NCBI RefSeq assembly: GCF_012034175.1
Contig: NZ_JAATEJ010000004.1
Location: forward strand, 62,001 to 126,000
DNA from: Actinacidiphila epipremni
GTDB taxonomy: Bacteria > Actinomycetota > Actinomycetes > Streptomycetales > Streptomycetaceae
Length of the DNA stretch: 64,000 nt
Direction of reading: 5' to 3'
Shown here: positions 33,653 to 42,221 of the stretch, in pieces
Position numbering within the stretch: position 1 is the first letter of the stretch
How the letters are laid out: each line of letters opens with the position of its first letter
The notes under the pieces: generated by a model
The model's input: only the letters and a program-made list of their open reading frames with translations
The model's database searches: none
What the model was told of the DNA's origin: nothing
Program-made: the position numbers and the translations under genes

Positions 33653-35020
33653 ATGTCGTCACACCGCGAGGCACCGGAGATCGCGCAGGACCCGGTCGCC
33701 GACAGCACCGACGTTTACGCGTTCGTCAGCCCGGACACACCCGGGACGGTCACGCTGATCGCGAACTACATCCCGCTCCAGGGCCCGGCCGGGGGCCCGA
33801 ACTTCTACAGCTTCGGCGACGAGGTGCTCTACGAGATCCACGTCGACAACGACGGCGACGCCCGGCCCGACATCACCTACCAGTTCCGCTTCCGGACGGA
33901 GCTGCGCAACCCGGACACGTTCCTGTACAACACCGGGCCGATCACCTCGCTGGACAGCCCCGAATGGAACAGCCGGCAGTCCTACACGGTCTCCCGCGTG
34001 CAGAACGGGCAGACCAGGGTGCTGGCCTCCGGGCTGAGCTGCCCGCCGTGCAACATCGGCCCGCTGTCGACCCCGAAATACGCGCAACTGGCCGAGCACG
34101 CGGTGCACAGCATCCCCGGCGGGATCAAGGTCTTCGCCGGCCAGCGCGCCGAGGGCTTCTACGTCGACCTCGGCGCGGTCTTCGACCTCGGCGACCTGCG
34201 GCCGTTCGAGCACCTGCACAGCCAGTACGGCATGCACGTGTTCTCCTCCGCCGCGCCGGGCGTCAACGCCACCGCCATGCTGAACGTGCACAGCATCGCC
34301 CTCCAGGTGCCGATCGCGCAGCTGACGACGAGCGGCCACCCGGTGATCGGCGTGTGGACGTCCGCCAGCCGGCAGACGGCCCTGCTGTGGGACGCGCAGC
34401 AGGGGAGGAAGGTGCACAGCGGCCCCTTCCGCCAGGTGTCCCGGCTGGCCAACCCGCTGTTCAACGAGGTCCTCGTCCCGCTGGGGAAGAAGGACCTGTG
34501 GAACACCCGGCCCCCCTCGGACGACAAGCTGTTCGCGTCCGGTGTCACCGACCCGGAGCTGGCCCGCCTGCTGCCGGCCCTCTACCCGGGGGTGTTCCCG
34601 AACCTGGCGAAGCTGAACAAGGCCGGCAAGCCCCGGGCCGACCTGGCGGCGATCCTCCTCACCGGCATCCCGGCCGGCGTCGTCCCGGGGTTCACCAACT
34701 ACACCGGGTCCGTCCAGGCGGACATGATGCGGCTGAACACGTCCATCCCGGCGTCCACCAACCCGCACCCGCTGGGCGTCATCGCCGGCGACCTCGCCGG
34801 CTTCCCCAACGGCCGGCGGGTGTTCGACGACGTGGTCAGCGTGGAGCTGCGCGCCATCGCCGGGGCGACGGTGCCGCTGGTGGACAAGACGTTCACCCCG
34901 GACGCCGCGGCCGGGCAGGTGACCGACGGCCTGACGGCCGACAGCGTCCCGGCCGGGTTCCTCGACTGGTTCCCCTACCTCGGCACGCCGTACAGCGGCT
35001 TCGAGACGCCGGCCAGGTGA
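33653..35020 (+). CDS. DUF4331 family protein
   Basis: 455 residues from ATG 33653 with GGAG upstream. The N-terminal family signature MSSHREAPEIAQDPVADSTDV is clear, continuing DVYAFVSPD. Mid-protein motifs such as PNFYSFGDEVLYEIHVDNDG and VDLGAVFDLG also fit DUF4331. The family is secreted or periplasmic in many bacteria; its biochemical function is unknown. No signal peptide precedes the first Met here. It follows the Tat-exported protein gene and precedes a small acidic protein. A sigma/anti-sigma pair lies 0.5-1.7 kb downstream and may control it. Confidence 0.8.
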   Translation: MSSHREAPEIAQDPVADSTDVYAFVSPDTPGTVTLIANYIPLQGPAGGPNFYSFGDEVLYEIHVDNDGDARPDITYQFRFRTELRNPDTFLYNTGPITSLDSPEWNSRQSYTVSRVQNGQTRVLASGLSCPPCNIGPLSTPKYAQLAEHAVHSIPGGIKVFAGQRAEGFYVDLGAVFDLGDLRPFEHLHSQYGMHVFSSAAPGVNATAMLNVHSIALQVPIAQLTTSGHPVIGVWTSASRQTALLWDAQQGRKVHSGPFRQVSRLANPLFNEVLVPLGKKDLWNTRPPSDDKLFASGVTDPELARLLPALYPGVFPNLAKLNKAGKPRADLAAILLTGIPAGVVPGFTNYTGSVQADMMRLNTSIPASTNPHPLGVIAGDLAGFPNGRRVFDDVVSVELRAIAGATVPLVDKTFTPDAAAGQVTDGLTADSVPAGFLDWFPYLGTPYSGFETPAR

Positions 35021-35025
35021 GGGCC

Positions 35026-35391
35026 GTGAGCCACCCGAGGGACCATACGCACGGCGTTGCCGGCGCGGCGGCGGCAGGGCACGGCACCGGCCCCACCGGC
35101 GCCGGCAGCGTGCTCCTCGAACTGGGCGGGGACATCGGCGCGTTGGTGCTGCACACGCCGGCCCGGCTGCACGGGACGGAGATCGAGATCAGCCCGAGCA
35201 GCGCCGGCCCGCACAGCCGCCGTACCCATTCGCTGGTACGGGAACGGGTCACCGCCGCCGGGGTCGGTTACGCGGCCGTCTACCCGCAGGTCCCGGCGGA
35301 CCGCTACACCATCTGGGGGGAGGACGGCCTTCCGGTGGGGACGACCGTCATCTCGGGAGGGCAGGTGACCAGCTTTTTCTGGCCCGAATAG
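35026..35391 (+). CDS. Small protein of unknown function downstream of DUF4331
   Basis: About 121 residues from GTG 35026, which has GGTGAGGG immediately upstream; an alternative GTG at 35017 overlaps the DUF4331 stop as GTGA. The N-terminus is His/Gly/Ala-rich. The core (SVLLELGGDIGALVLHTP, then GTEIEISPS and TIWGEDGLPVGTTVISGGQ) has the beta-rich pattern of small Streptomyces proteins annotated as phospholipase-like, but no catalytic signature is evident. Coupling with DUF4331 suggests a common process. Confidence 0.65.
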   Translation: MSHPRDHTHGVAGAAAAGHGTGPTGAGSVLLELGGDIGALVLHTPARLHGTEIEISPSSAGPHSRRTHSLVRERVTAAGVGYAAVYPQVPADRYTIWGEDGLPVGTTVISGGQVTSFFWPE

Positions 35392-35542
35392 TCCTGCGGC
35401 GGCTGGGGGCGAACTGCCGTTTGCCGTTTGCTGCTTGCCGCCGTCCGTCCGTCCGAGCCGCGGGGCACGGGCGGGCGGCGCCGTGCGCGCGGACTTTTTC
35501 CCTTCCGGGGGGCCGGGTCCGGCGGGGCGTCAGGGGCGGGGA

Positions 35543-36496
35543 TCAGGCGGGCAGGGGCAGGAGCACGATCGGGGTCGTGGTGGGCGCGCTCGATCCGCCC
35601 GCGGGCTCGACGGTCACGCCGATCCTGTCCCCGGCGGCAAGACCCGAGGCGAGTACGGGCGTTCCGCCGGGCGCCGCCGGGAGCGTTCCCGCCGGCCGGG
35701 CGGTCGCGCCGATGAACCACAGCTCGTAGACGCGTGACGCGGGCAGGGGGCGCAGCCCGGAGCCGGTGAACACCAACCGGCCCTGGCGTACCGACACGAC
35801 GGCGGTGGCGGTGCCGCCGGCCGAGGTCGGCGCCGTCACCAGCCGGGCGTCGGGCGCGGACAGGACGGCGGCGATCGCCCGGGCCCGCTCCTGCGCGGCG
35901 GACTGCGCATTTCGGGCCGACACCGCGGCGTAGCCGAGCACCACGGAAGCGGCGAGCCCGACCGCTGCCGCGACCGACGCCAGCCGCGGCAGCCACACCG
36001 GTCGCGGCACCTGGCGCGGTGCCGGACCCGGCGCCGGGCGCTGCTCCGGGCGCCCCGGGGGCTGCTCCGAGCGCGGCTCCGGACGTCGCCCAGGGCGCGG
36101 CTCCGGGCGTCGCCCCGGGCCCGGCTCCAAGCCCGGCGCCAGGCGTCGCTCCGGGCGCCACTCCCGGCGGCCCCCGCGCCACCCGCGCCGTCCGGCCCGC
36201 GCCGGAGCCTCGCCGGCCAGCGGCCGTCCGTCCCGCGCAGGCGCTTCGCCGGGCAGCCGCCCGCCCGCGGCGACCGCGCCCAGCACCTGGTCCCGCAGCC
36301 CGGCCGGCGGCACCACCGCGGCGGTCTCCGCCAGCGCCGCCGCCACCGCCGTGAAGCCCGGGACCTCGCTCCGGCAGGACGCGCAGCCGCGCAAGTGGCG
36401 CTCGAACACCGCCCGTTCGGCGCCGTCCAGCGCGTCCAGGGCATAAGGCGCGGCGAGGGCGTGCGCGGACGCGTACCGCCGTATCGGACGCCTCAC
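35543..36496 (-). CDS. RskA-like anti-sigma factor with zinc-finger HC2 domain
   Basis: About 317 residues from GTG 36496 with a G-rich site just upstream (in-frame starts further out are possible). Domain order: an anti-sigma domain with ERHLRGCASCRSEV (HxxxCxxC zinc motif), a long Pro/Arg/Gly-rich linker of imperfect repeats, a transmembrane helix (LASVAAAVGLAASVVLGYAA) and an extracytoplasmic RskA C-terminal domain (GLRPLPASRVYELWFI). It should hold an ECF sigma factor at the membrane until regulated proteolysis. Its partner is very likely the divergent sigma factor at 36743. The repetitive linker (about residues 100-185) is longer than usual. Confidence 0.85.
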   Translation of the reverse strand: MRRPIRRYASAHALAAPYALDALDGAERAVFERHLRGCASCRSEVPGFTAVAAALAETAAVVPPAGLRDQVLGAVAAGGRLPGEAPARDGRPLAGEAPARAGRRGWRGGRREWRPERRLAPGLEPGPGRRPEPRPGRRPEPRSEQPPGRPEQRPAPGPAPRQVPRPVWLPRLASVAAAVGLAASVVLGYAAVSARNAQSAAQERARAIAAVLSAPDARLVTAPTSAGGTATAVVSVRQGRLVFTGSGLRPLPASRVYELWFIGATARPAGTLPAAPGGTPVLASGLAAGDRIGVTVEPAGGSSAPTTTPIVLLPLPA

Positions 36497-36742
36497 CGGC
36501 CCGCCCCCGGGCGGTCCCGCAGCCGGGCGCGCCCGCCCCGGGCACGCGTCACGGACCTGCCCCGGCGCCGGAAACACCTCGTCTGATACGGCTTCACGCC
36601 CGGTATTCGAAGCCGCGGCCCCGCCGGACTGCCGGCCGCGAAAACCGGCGGAGCCGCCGTACCCGTCGCCGCCGCGCCGCCGCCGGGGCGATCCTCGCCG
36701 CGCGACTGGCGGGGTGCGGCGGTTCGTCGTACCGTCAGGCGG

Positions 36743-37318
36743 GTGGGGATAGCCAGCGACCGCGACGCGCTGCTGTTAGCGCGTGTCCGGGCCGGTGACG
36801 ACGCGGCGCTCGCCGCCGTCTACGACGAGCATGCCGGACTTGTGTACGGGCTGGCCCGCCGGGTGACGCGGGACGAGGAACTCGCCCGGGACATCACCCA
36901 GGAGGTGTTCGCGTACTTCTGGGAGAAACCCGACCGGGTCGACCTCGCCCGCGGGGCGCTGCGCAGCTACCTCGCGCTCCTCGCGCACCGGCGCGCCGTC
37001 GACGAGGTCCGGCGGTCCGAGGCACGCTCGCGGGCGGAGTCCGCGTCGGGGGCGCCGGACGAGGAGGAGGGGCCGGAGGCCCGGGTCGTCGCCGAGGCCG
37101 CGCGCAGCTGGGGCGGGCAGCGGGTGTCGGAGCTGGTGGGGACGCTGCCGGCCGAGCAGCGTGAGGCGGTGCAGCTTGCGTACTATGAAGGTCTGACATA
37201 TGTGCAGGTCGCCCGCGCGCTCGGTATCCCTGAGGGGACGGCGAAATACCGGCTGCGGGCGGCGCTGGCGAGACTGCGGACGCACCTGACCGACGAGGCA
37301 CGGGAGGCGATCTCATGA
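36743..37318 (+). CDS. ECF sigma factor (SigK-like group)
   Basis: 191 residues from GTG 36743. Region 2 is visible as LARVRAGDDAALAAVYDEH, LARRVTRDEELARDITQEVF and YFWEKPDRVD; region 4 is LVGTLPAEQREAVQLAYYEG followed by the helix-turn-helix TYVQVARALGIPEGTAKYR. The linker is acidic. The nearby RskA-type anti-sigma factor, transcribed divergently, fits the SigK/RskA class. Its stop overlaps the next gene by 4 bases. Probable targets include its own promoter and the DUF4331 operon, but promoter motifs could not be confirmed by eye. Confidence 0.88.
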   Translation: MGIASDRDALLLARVRAGDDAALAAVYDEHAGLVYGLARRVTRDEELARDITQEVFAYFWEKPDRVDLARGALRSYLALLAHRRAVDEVRRSEARSRAESASGAPDEEEGPEARVVAEAARSWGGQRVSELVGTLPAEQREAVQLAYYEGLTYVQVARALGIPEGTAKYRLRAALARLRTHLTDEAREAIS

Positions 37319-38280
37319 CCGACATGTCGTTCGACGACGAGATCGCGGCCCTGCTCGAACTCGACGTCCTCGGGCTCGCGGAAGAAGAGCCGCGCTCCCA
37401 GGAGCCGCCGTCGGGCCCGGTCCGCGCCACCGCCCCGCCGCCGCAGCTGCGCGCCGGCACGCTGGCCCGGGCCGTGTCCGGCCGCCGCCCCGGCCGGCCC
37501 GTCGACGCGGCGCAACCGTGCGAACCGGCGGTCGCGTTCGACCGGACCGTCGCCGACATGCACGACCTGCTGCGCTCGCTCGCCGACCCGGAATGGCAGG
37601 CGCCGGCGCATGCCGAGCACGGCCGGGTACGCGAGCTGGTCGCGCATCTGGTCGGTGTCGAGCGGCTGGTGCTGCGCTGGCTCGACCCGGGCGACACCGT
37701 GCCGAGCCTGCCGGACCACATCGCGGCGACGCTGCCCGTGGTCGCCGAGCTGGCCGGTGCCGAGCCCCGGGACATCGCCCGCCAGTGGCACGAGGCCGCC
37801 CGCGCGGTCGCGCTCGCCGCCGGCGGCGACCGGAGCCGGCCCGTGGCCTGGCACGACTTCACCCTCAGCGTCGACCAGCTACTCGTCACGCGCACCGGCG
37901 AGTTGTGGACGCACGCCATCGACATCTGCGCGGCCACCGGGCGCCCGCTGCCGCGTATGGACATGGAGCGCATGGCGCTGCTGTGCAATGAGCTGCTGGC
38001 CGCCGTGCCGCTGGCCATGGCCTACCGGGGCACGACCGCGCCGGGACGCTCCGCCCGTGTCGTCCTCACCGGTCCGGCCGGCGGTACGTTCGTGGTGCCG
38101 CTCGCGCAGCAGCCGCCGCGGGCCGCCGGTCCGGACGTCACCGTCGTCGCCGACGCCGTGGACTTCTGCCGGGTCGCCGTGCGGCGGCTGCGGCCGGACC
38201 AGTTGGACGCGGCCGTCGAGGGCGACCGGGCCCTGGCCGACCTCCTCCTCGGCTCGATCGACGCCCTCGCCCGGGACTGA
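37315..38280 (+). CDS. Mycothiol-dependent maleylpyruvate-isomerase-fold (DinB-like) protein
   Basis: 321 residues; ATG overlaps the sigma factor stop as ATGA. Residues 1-65 form an acidic head (MSFDDEIAALLELDVLGLAE). The DinB/MDMPI helical bundle starts near residue 75, with GRVRELVAHLVGVERLV and later TRTGELWTHAIDICAATGR, where the histidines typically bind metal. A C-terminal domain (from about 240) has VVADAVDFCRVAVRRLRPD. Family members use mycothiol as cofactor or act as regulators. Coupling to the sigma factor suggests a sensor or anti-sigma-like role, a pattern seen in actinobacteria where acidic heads bind sigma. That role is inference. Confidence 0.75.
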   Translation: MTDMSFDDEIAALLELDVLGLAEEEPRSQEPPSGPVRATAPPPQLRAGTLARAVSGRRPGRPVDAAQPCEPAVAFDRTVADMHDLLRSLADPEWQAPAHAEHGRVRELVAHLVGVERLVLRWLDPGDTVPSLPDHIAATLPVVAELAGAEPRDIARQWHEAARAVALAAGGDRSRPVAWHDFTLSVDQLLVTRTGELWTHAIDICAATGRPLPRMDMERMALLCNELLAAVPLAMAYRGTTAPGRSARVVLTGPAGGTFVVPLAQQPPRAAGPDVTVVADAVDFCRVAVRRLRPDQLDAAVEGDRALADLLLGSIDALARD

Positions 38281-38291
38281 CCGGCCCCCGG

Positions 38292-38409
38292 TCAGCCCCG
38301 CGCGAGCGCCCGGTTCACCACGACGCCCAGCACCCGTACCCCGCGCGTGGAGCCGGGAGGGATCCCGGTGAGCTGATGCACCCGCTGGAGGCGGTAGTCC
38401 AGCGTGCCC
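38292..38409 (-). pseudogene. PucR-type regulator C-terminal fragment
   Basis: On the minus strand these bases read GTLDYRLQRVHQLTGIPPGS then VRVLGVVVNRALARG before a stop at 38292. This resembles the PucR C-terminal helix-turn-helix (tLxYRLxRIxELTG). Upstream of about 38409 the frame runs into sequence that belongs to the overlapping end of the zinc-ribbon gene region and shows no PucR core, so only the tail of a regulator remains. Confidence 0.4.
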
Positions 38410-38442
38410 GCGGGAGAGCCGGCCGGGCGGGCTTCGGCTCGG

Positions 38443-39102
38443 TCAGCGGCGGGTGCCGCAGCCCGGGCAGAAGGCGGAGCCGGCCGGAACCTCCGAGCCG
38501 CACGAGCCGCAGTGCTGCTGCTGGGCCAGGCGAGTGCCGCAGCCGGGGCAGAAGGGAGTGCCGCGGGTCTCGGTCTGGCAGTGCGGGCAGACAAGTTGCC
38601 GCGGGGCGGTGACGTCGAAGCTGCTGCCCGCCGCCTGCCCGACCTCGTACGCCCGCTGCGTCACGGTGTCGTTCAGGCCGCGTTGCTGCGCGGCGACCGC
38701 CTCGGCGGCGGTGTCCGGCGAGCAGGTCAGGCATAGGCCCTGGCCGGCGTTCCAGCAGCGGTTGCACACGTACTGCGTGCAGCGCGGGCAGCGGTTGAAG
38801 TGTCCCTGGGCGTTGTCGATCGCGCGCTTGAAGGCGGTGTCGCGCGACGACCCGTACGTCGCTCCTGCCAGCCCGTCCGCCGCGCTGGACACGCCGCTGC
38901 CAGTGCGGCCGAGCAGCCCGTAGGCGGCGTTGACGCCCTTGCCGACCCAGCTGGCCAGCCGGCCGCTGTTGTATGCCTCGAACGGGGAGCGCCAGGTGTC
39001 GGAGCACCGCCCGCAGGAGAACTCGAACTGAAACCCCGCGCCCGTGCCGTGCTCCTCGCACAGATCACGGTAGTTGTTGCTGAAATAGATTTCGGCAGTC
39101 AT
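38443..39102 (-). CDS. Zinc-ribbon protein
   Basis: 219 residues from ATG 39102 with GGGGAGG upstream. Six or more CxxC pairs are present: SCGRCSDTW near residue 30, RCPRC and CNRCW and CLTC near 110-130, CPHC near 168, and a C-terminal double zinc ribbon (FCPGCGTRLAQQQHCGSCG and again FCPGCGTRR). The central part is Gly/Ala/Ser-rich with the pattern of a membrane-interacting or oligomeric segment (NAAYGLLGRTGSG). Zinc ribbons of this type often act as adaptors in proteins near Hsp70 or vWA modules. It lies 106 bases downstream of the coiled-coil gene in the same orientation, so it may be the last gene of the operon. Confidence 0.75.
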   Translation of the reverse strand: MTAEIYFSNNYRDLCEEHGTGAGFQFEFSCGRCSDTWRSPFEAYNSGRLASWVGKGVNAAYGLLGRTGSGVSSAADGLAGATYGSSRDTAFKRAIDNAQGHFNRCPRCTQYVCNRCWNAGQGLCLTCSPDTAAEAVAAQQRGLNDTVTQRAYEVGQAAGSSFDVTAPRQLVCPHCQTETRGTPFCPGCGTRLAQQQHCGSCGSEVPAGSAFCPGCGTRR

Positions 39103-39208
39103 CGAACGCCTCCCCGAGCGCCCCGGCCGGGCCCCCTGCCCGGCACCCATACTTTGTCATAGTGCCGCTGCGCCCGTCCCGCCGACGATCCTGCCGGTGG
39201 GGACCGTG

Positions 39209-40396
39209 TCAGCTGCCCGGAATTGGCCCCGGGCCCTTGCCGGCCAGCAGCGCCAGCAGCTCTTCCCTGTCGCGGACATAGGCCCAGTCCGAGGCGCGGT
39301 TGTCGGGCGATTCGACCGCCACCTGGCACGTACTGTCCGGGTTCTTGCCGCGGAGCCATGTGACGAAAGCCGCGACCTCGTCGACCGGGCCCGCCATGCG
39401 GAGGACCGCTCCGCCGCCCTCGACCGGCGCCTGGGTGATGCGGATCTCGGTTCCCGGACCCCTCGCCACCACGAGGGAGCGGGACGAACCGGCACCCCTG
39501 CGGCTGAGCGCCTTGAACTCCGCCTGCACCTGGGGATGGTCCTTGTGCAGCGCCTCGGCGAGGAGGCCGAGATCCGGGGCGGCCGGTGCGGATACGCCCG
39601 TGTCGTTCAGGGAGAGGTTTATCAGGGCGCTGACGGGCTCCGCCGGGGCGGCCGTGGCGTGACCGGCGGGTGCGGCCGGCGCCGTCTCGGTGAAGACGCG
39701 CTGCTTCACGTAGACCTTGCCGTCCACGACATAGCCGGGCATCACGACGAAGGCGGCGGGCGCCCCGGCGTCGCACCGGCTGAACGGCCGCTGCCGGGCG
39801 CTGTCCAGACGCGCCCCCTCGGCCAGGTCGTAGTCCCAGGTGACGGCGTGTCCGGTGGCCGCGGCCCGGCTGCGGATACCGCTCGCGGCCACGCAGGCCG
39901 ACCGCAGGTCGTCGGGGCCGACGCCGGGGTGTCCGGCCTCGGCCATGTGCCGCGCCAGTTCGTCGGCGGCGGGCATCTGGTCGCCCGGTTGCAGCAGCTG
40001 CCGGGCCAGCCGGCCGATCACCGCCGCCTCCTCGCGCTCGCCGTCCGCCTGGACGAAGCGGGCGGCGATGTCCGTGAGGATCTGGTCGGCCAGGTTGTCG
40101 ATCTCAGCGCGGATCTCCTGATGGGCCAGGTAGGCGTCGGACACCAGCCGGTCCTGGGTCTTGGCCCGGCTCAGCGCGGTGAGCCGCCTTTCGTGCTCGT
40201 CGAGGCGCTGGAGGATCTGCGCCTGCGCCTCGCTGCTGCGCTGCTGGAGTTCGGCCACCTGCCGGTGCAGGCGGTTGATCTCGTTCTGCAGTTTGTCGAT
40301 CTTCCTGCTGTTCGGCGCGAGCAGTTCGTGGAACCCCTGCAGCACATGCCTCGCGGCCGTGGCATCCTCCTCGTGGCCTCCGCCCGGATAGGACAT
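39209..40396 (-). CDS. Coiled-coil protein of the vWA/Hsp70 operon
   Basis: 395 residues from ATG 40396; GAGGAGG lies 8 bases upstream. Residues 20-75 form a strong coiled coil (KIDKLQNEINRLHRQVAELQ) like a nucleotide-exchange factor (GrpE-type) helix, followed by a helical domain (AYLAHQEIRAEIDNLADQIL) and a C-terminal beta-rich domain after about 200 with no recognised family. A GrpE-like helper role for the adjacent Hsp70 is attractive: small coiled-coil exchange factors are encoded next to unconventional Hsp70s elsewhere. This remains inference. The gene follows the Hsp70-like gene by 19 bases. Confidence 0.65.
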   Translation of the reverse strand: MSYPGGGHEEDATAARHVLQGFHELLAPNSRKIDKLQNEINRLHRQVAELQQRSSEAQAQILQRLDEHERRLTALSRAKTQDRLVSDAYLAHQEIRAEIDNLADQILTDIAARFVQADGEREEAAVIGRLARQLLQPGDQMPAADELARHMAEAGHPGVGPDDLRSACVAASGIRSRAAATGHAVTWDYDLAEGARLDSARQRPFSRCDAGAPAAFVVMPGYVVDGKVYVKQRVFTETAPAAPAGHATAAPAEPVSALINLSLNDTGVSAPAAPDLGLLAEALHKDHPQVQAEFKALSRRGAGSSRSLVVARGPGTEIRITQAPVEGGGAVLRMAGPVDEVAAFVTWLRGKNPDSTCQVAVESPDNRASDWAYVRDREELLALLAGKGPGPIPGS

Positions 40397-40415
40397 CGTC
40401 ACACCCTCCTCGTTC

Positions 40416-42221
40416 TCAGTAGCCGCCGTCGAAGCGGAGTGTCGTGTCCAGCTCCTGGCCGGAGTGCTGGTTGACGGCGCGGACGCTGATCTCCGCGTCG
40501 CCGAAGCCGAGATGGACCAGGACGTTGCGCTGCGCCAGCGGCAGGGTCATCGCCGATCCGAGCTCGACGGTGAGGGTGCCGATGGCCTCGCACCCCGGCT
40601 CGTCGATGTAGCGGGGCTGTTCGGTGAGCGTGCGGAAGAACTGGAAGACGACCGATTTCATGTCCGCGTACAGCGGGCTGAAGGACTTGGGCTCCTCGAC
40701 GCTTCCGGTCTCCACGGTGTCGCCGTTGCGCACGAAGATCATGAACCGGTTGCTGCACTTGGCGTTGCCCTCCGGGTCGTAGATCCGCTTGGACACCGGG
40801 TCCCGGCCCGGCTCGAAGTCCCAGACGACCGCGCAGCCGTAGGTGTAGCGGCTGCGCCGGGAGATGATCAGCTCCGGGTCGTAGCCGAGCAGGACGGCGC
40901 CGCGCAGGACGGCGGCGGCCGGCTCGGTGGTGCGCATCATGACGACGCCGTCGCCGAAGTGCGCCAGCAGCCGCTGCTTGAGGTACGGCGAGCTGGACAG
41001 GCCCCCGACCAGCAGCAGCCGCTCGGGTCCGTCGGGTGCGCCGTCCCGGTTGCGCATCTCCTTCAGCTGCTGCTCGACCAGCTCGGCCAGCGACTTGAGC
41101 ACGGTGTCGAAGAGGACCCGCACCTCCTCGGGCGAGACCACGATCCGCGACTCCGACCCGCCGGGGAAGCCGCGCAGCCGGGCCCGGGTCTCGTCGCTGA
41201 TCAGCGGGTCGACCGCCCGCGGCAGCGGTACGTACACCGGCCGGTCGATGGTGAGCCGTCCGGCCGCGTCCATGGTCGCGGTGACCGCGATCTTCCCGCT
41301 CTCCCAGTGCTGCATGAGTTCCCGCAGCGCGTGCGGTCGCTCGCGGCGGATCCGCTCGACCACCTGCGGGCCGCCGAGCCGGTCGGTCAGGACCCGGTCG
41401 GCGAACGCCTGGTTGATGAACTCCGAGCCGATCTTGCCGCCGGACACCTTGCCGATCTCGATGAGCCGCCGGCGCTCGCCGGAGTCGGCCGGCGCGACCC
41501 GGTAGGCGGTGATGTCCACCGTGCCGCCACCGCAGTCGACCACCATGAACCGGCTGCCGCTGCGGGTGAGTTCCGCGGTGCCGTCCTCGTCGCGGGCGGC
41601 GATGACGCGGGCCAGGTGGATCTGGCAGTACAGCGCGGCGGCCTCCGGCTCGCGGGCCAGGATCAGCCGGTCCTGCTCGGCGGGCATACCCGCCTCGACG
41701 GCCGCGTCGCGCATCAGCTGCTTCTCGGCGTCGTCCCAGATCGCCGGGATCGTCAGGCACCAGCGGATCTGGCGTTCCAGGTATCCGCTGCCCTCGATCT
41801 CCTCCAGGGTGATCCGGTACATCCGGCGCAGGTAGGCGACGACGAGCGGATACGCCTTCGCCGGTGTGTCGATGCTCGCGGCCTGGTCGCCGAGCGAGGA
41901 CATGGTGAGCATCGCGCCGGGCCGCAGGGCCATCTTGAAGCCCTGGGCGTAGGTGTAGCCCTGCTGATCCCCCTCCTCGCACCGGCGCGCCCACTCCTCG
42001 CCGGCCTCGTGTCCCCACGCCGCGGGCTGCCCCGACGGGTCGAGCAGGACGGCGCTGAGGTCCTTGGGGTAGTGGCCGAGGGTGCCGGGCCACTGCTCCC
42101 GTATCTGCATGGTGAGCCGGGCGGGGCCCGGTCCCGACTCGTCGCCGACCTCAGTCCAGGCGTAGCCGGTCCCGTGGGTGCCGAAGTCGATCGCGGCCAC
42201 CACCGGGTAGGGACTGATCAT
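40416..42221 (-). CDS. Hsp70-like ATPase
   Basis: 601 residues, the start ATG overlapping the AAA gene stop. The actin/Hsp70 ATPase motifs are complete: phosphate-1 AIDFGTHGTGYAW (Asp 12), connect-1 region LTIPAIWDDAEKQLM with LAREPEAAALYC (equivalent of the EPxAAA motif), phosphate-2 VVDCGGGTVDITAY, and adenosine LLLVGGLSSSPYLKQRL followed by TTEPAAAVLRGAVLLG. The C-terminal 150 residues after the ATPase are beta-rich and unlike the DnaK peptide-binding domain, as in HSPA12-type or specialised bacterial Hsp70s. It probably remodels or delivers a partner in this operon. Confidence 0.88.
   Translation of the reverse strand: MISPYPVVAAIDFGTHGTGYAWTEVGDESGPGPARLTMQIREQWPGTLGHYPKDLSAVLLDPSGQPAAWGHEAGEEWARRCEEGDQQGYTYAQGFKMALRPGAMLTMSSLGDQAASIDTPAKAYPLVVAYLRRMYRITLEEIEGSGYLERQIRWCLTIPAIWDDAEKQLMRDAAVEAGMPAEQDRLILAREPEAAALYCQIHLARVIAARDEDGTAELTRSGSRFMVVDCGGGTVDITAYRVAPADSGERRRLIEIGKVSGGKIGSEFINQAFADRVLTDRLGGPQVVERIRRERPHALRELMQHWESGKIAVTATMDAAGRLTIDRPVYVPLPRAVDPLISDETRARLRGFPGGSESRIVVSPEEVRVLFDTVLKSLAELVEQQLKEMRNRDGAPDGPERLLLVGGLSSSPYLKQRLLAHFGDGVVMMRTTEPAAAVLRGAVLLGYDPELIISRRSRYTYGCAVVWDFEPGRDPVSKRIYDPEGNAKCSNRFMIFVRNGDTVETGSVEEPKSFSPLYADMKSVVFQFFRTLTEQPRYIDEPGCEAIGTLTVELGSAMTLPLAQRNVLVHLGFGDAEISVRAVNQHSGQELDTTLRFDGGY

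Noticed and set aside
33160-35391. A 743-residue plus-strand reading spanning the Tat protein and DUF4331 genes
   Set aside because: It runs in another frame over two well-supported genes, has no ribosome site and is arginine/glycine-rich in the way shadow frames of GC-rich DNA are; only its last 121 codons (from 35026) are real.
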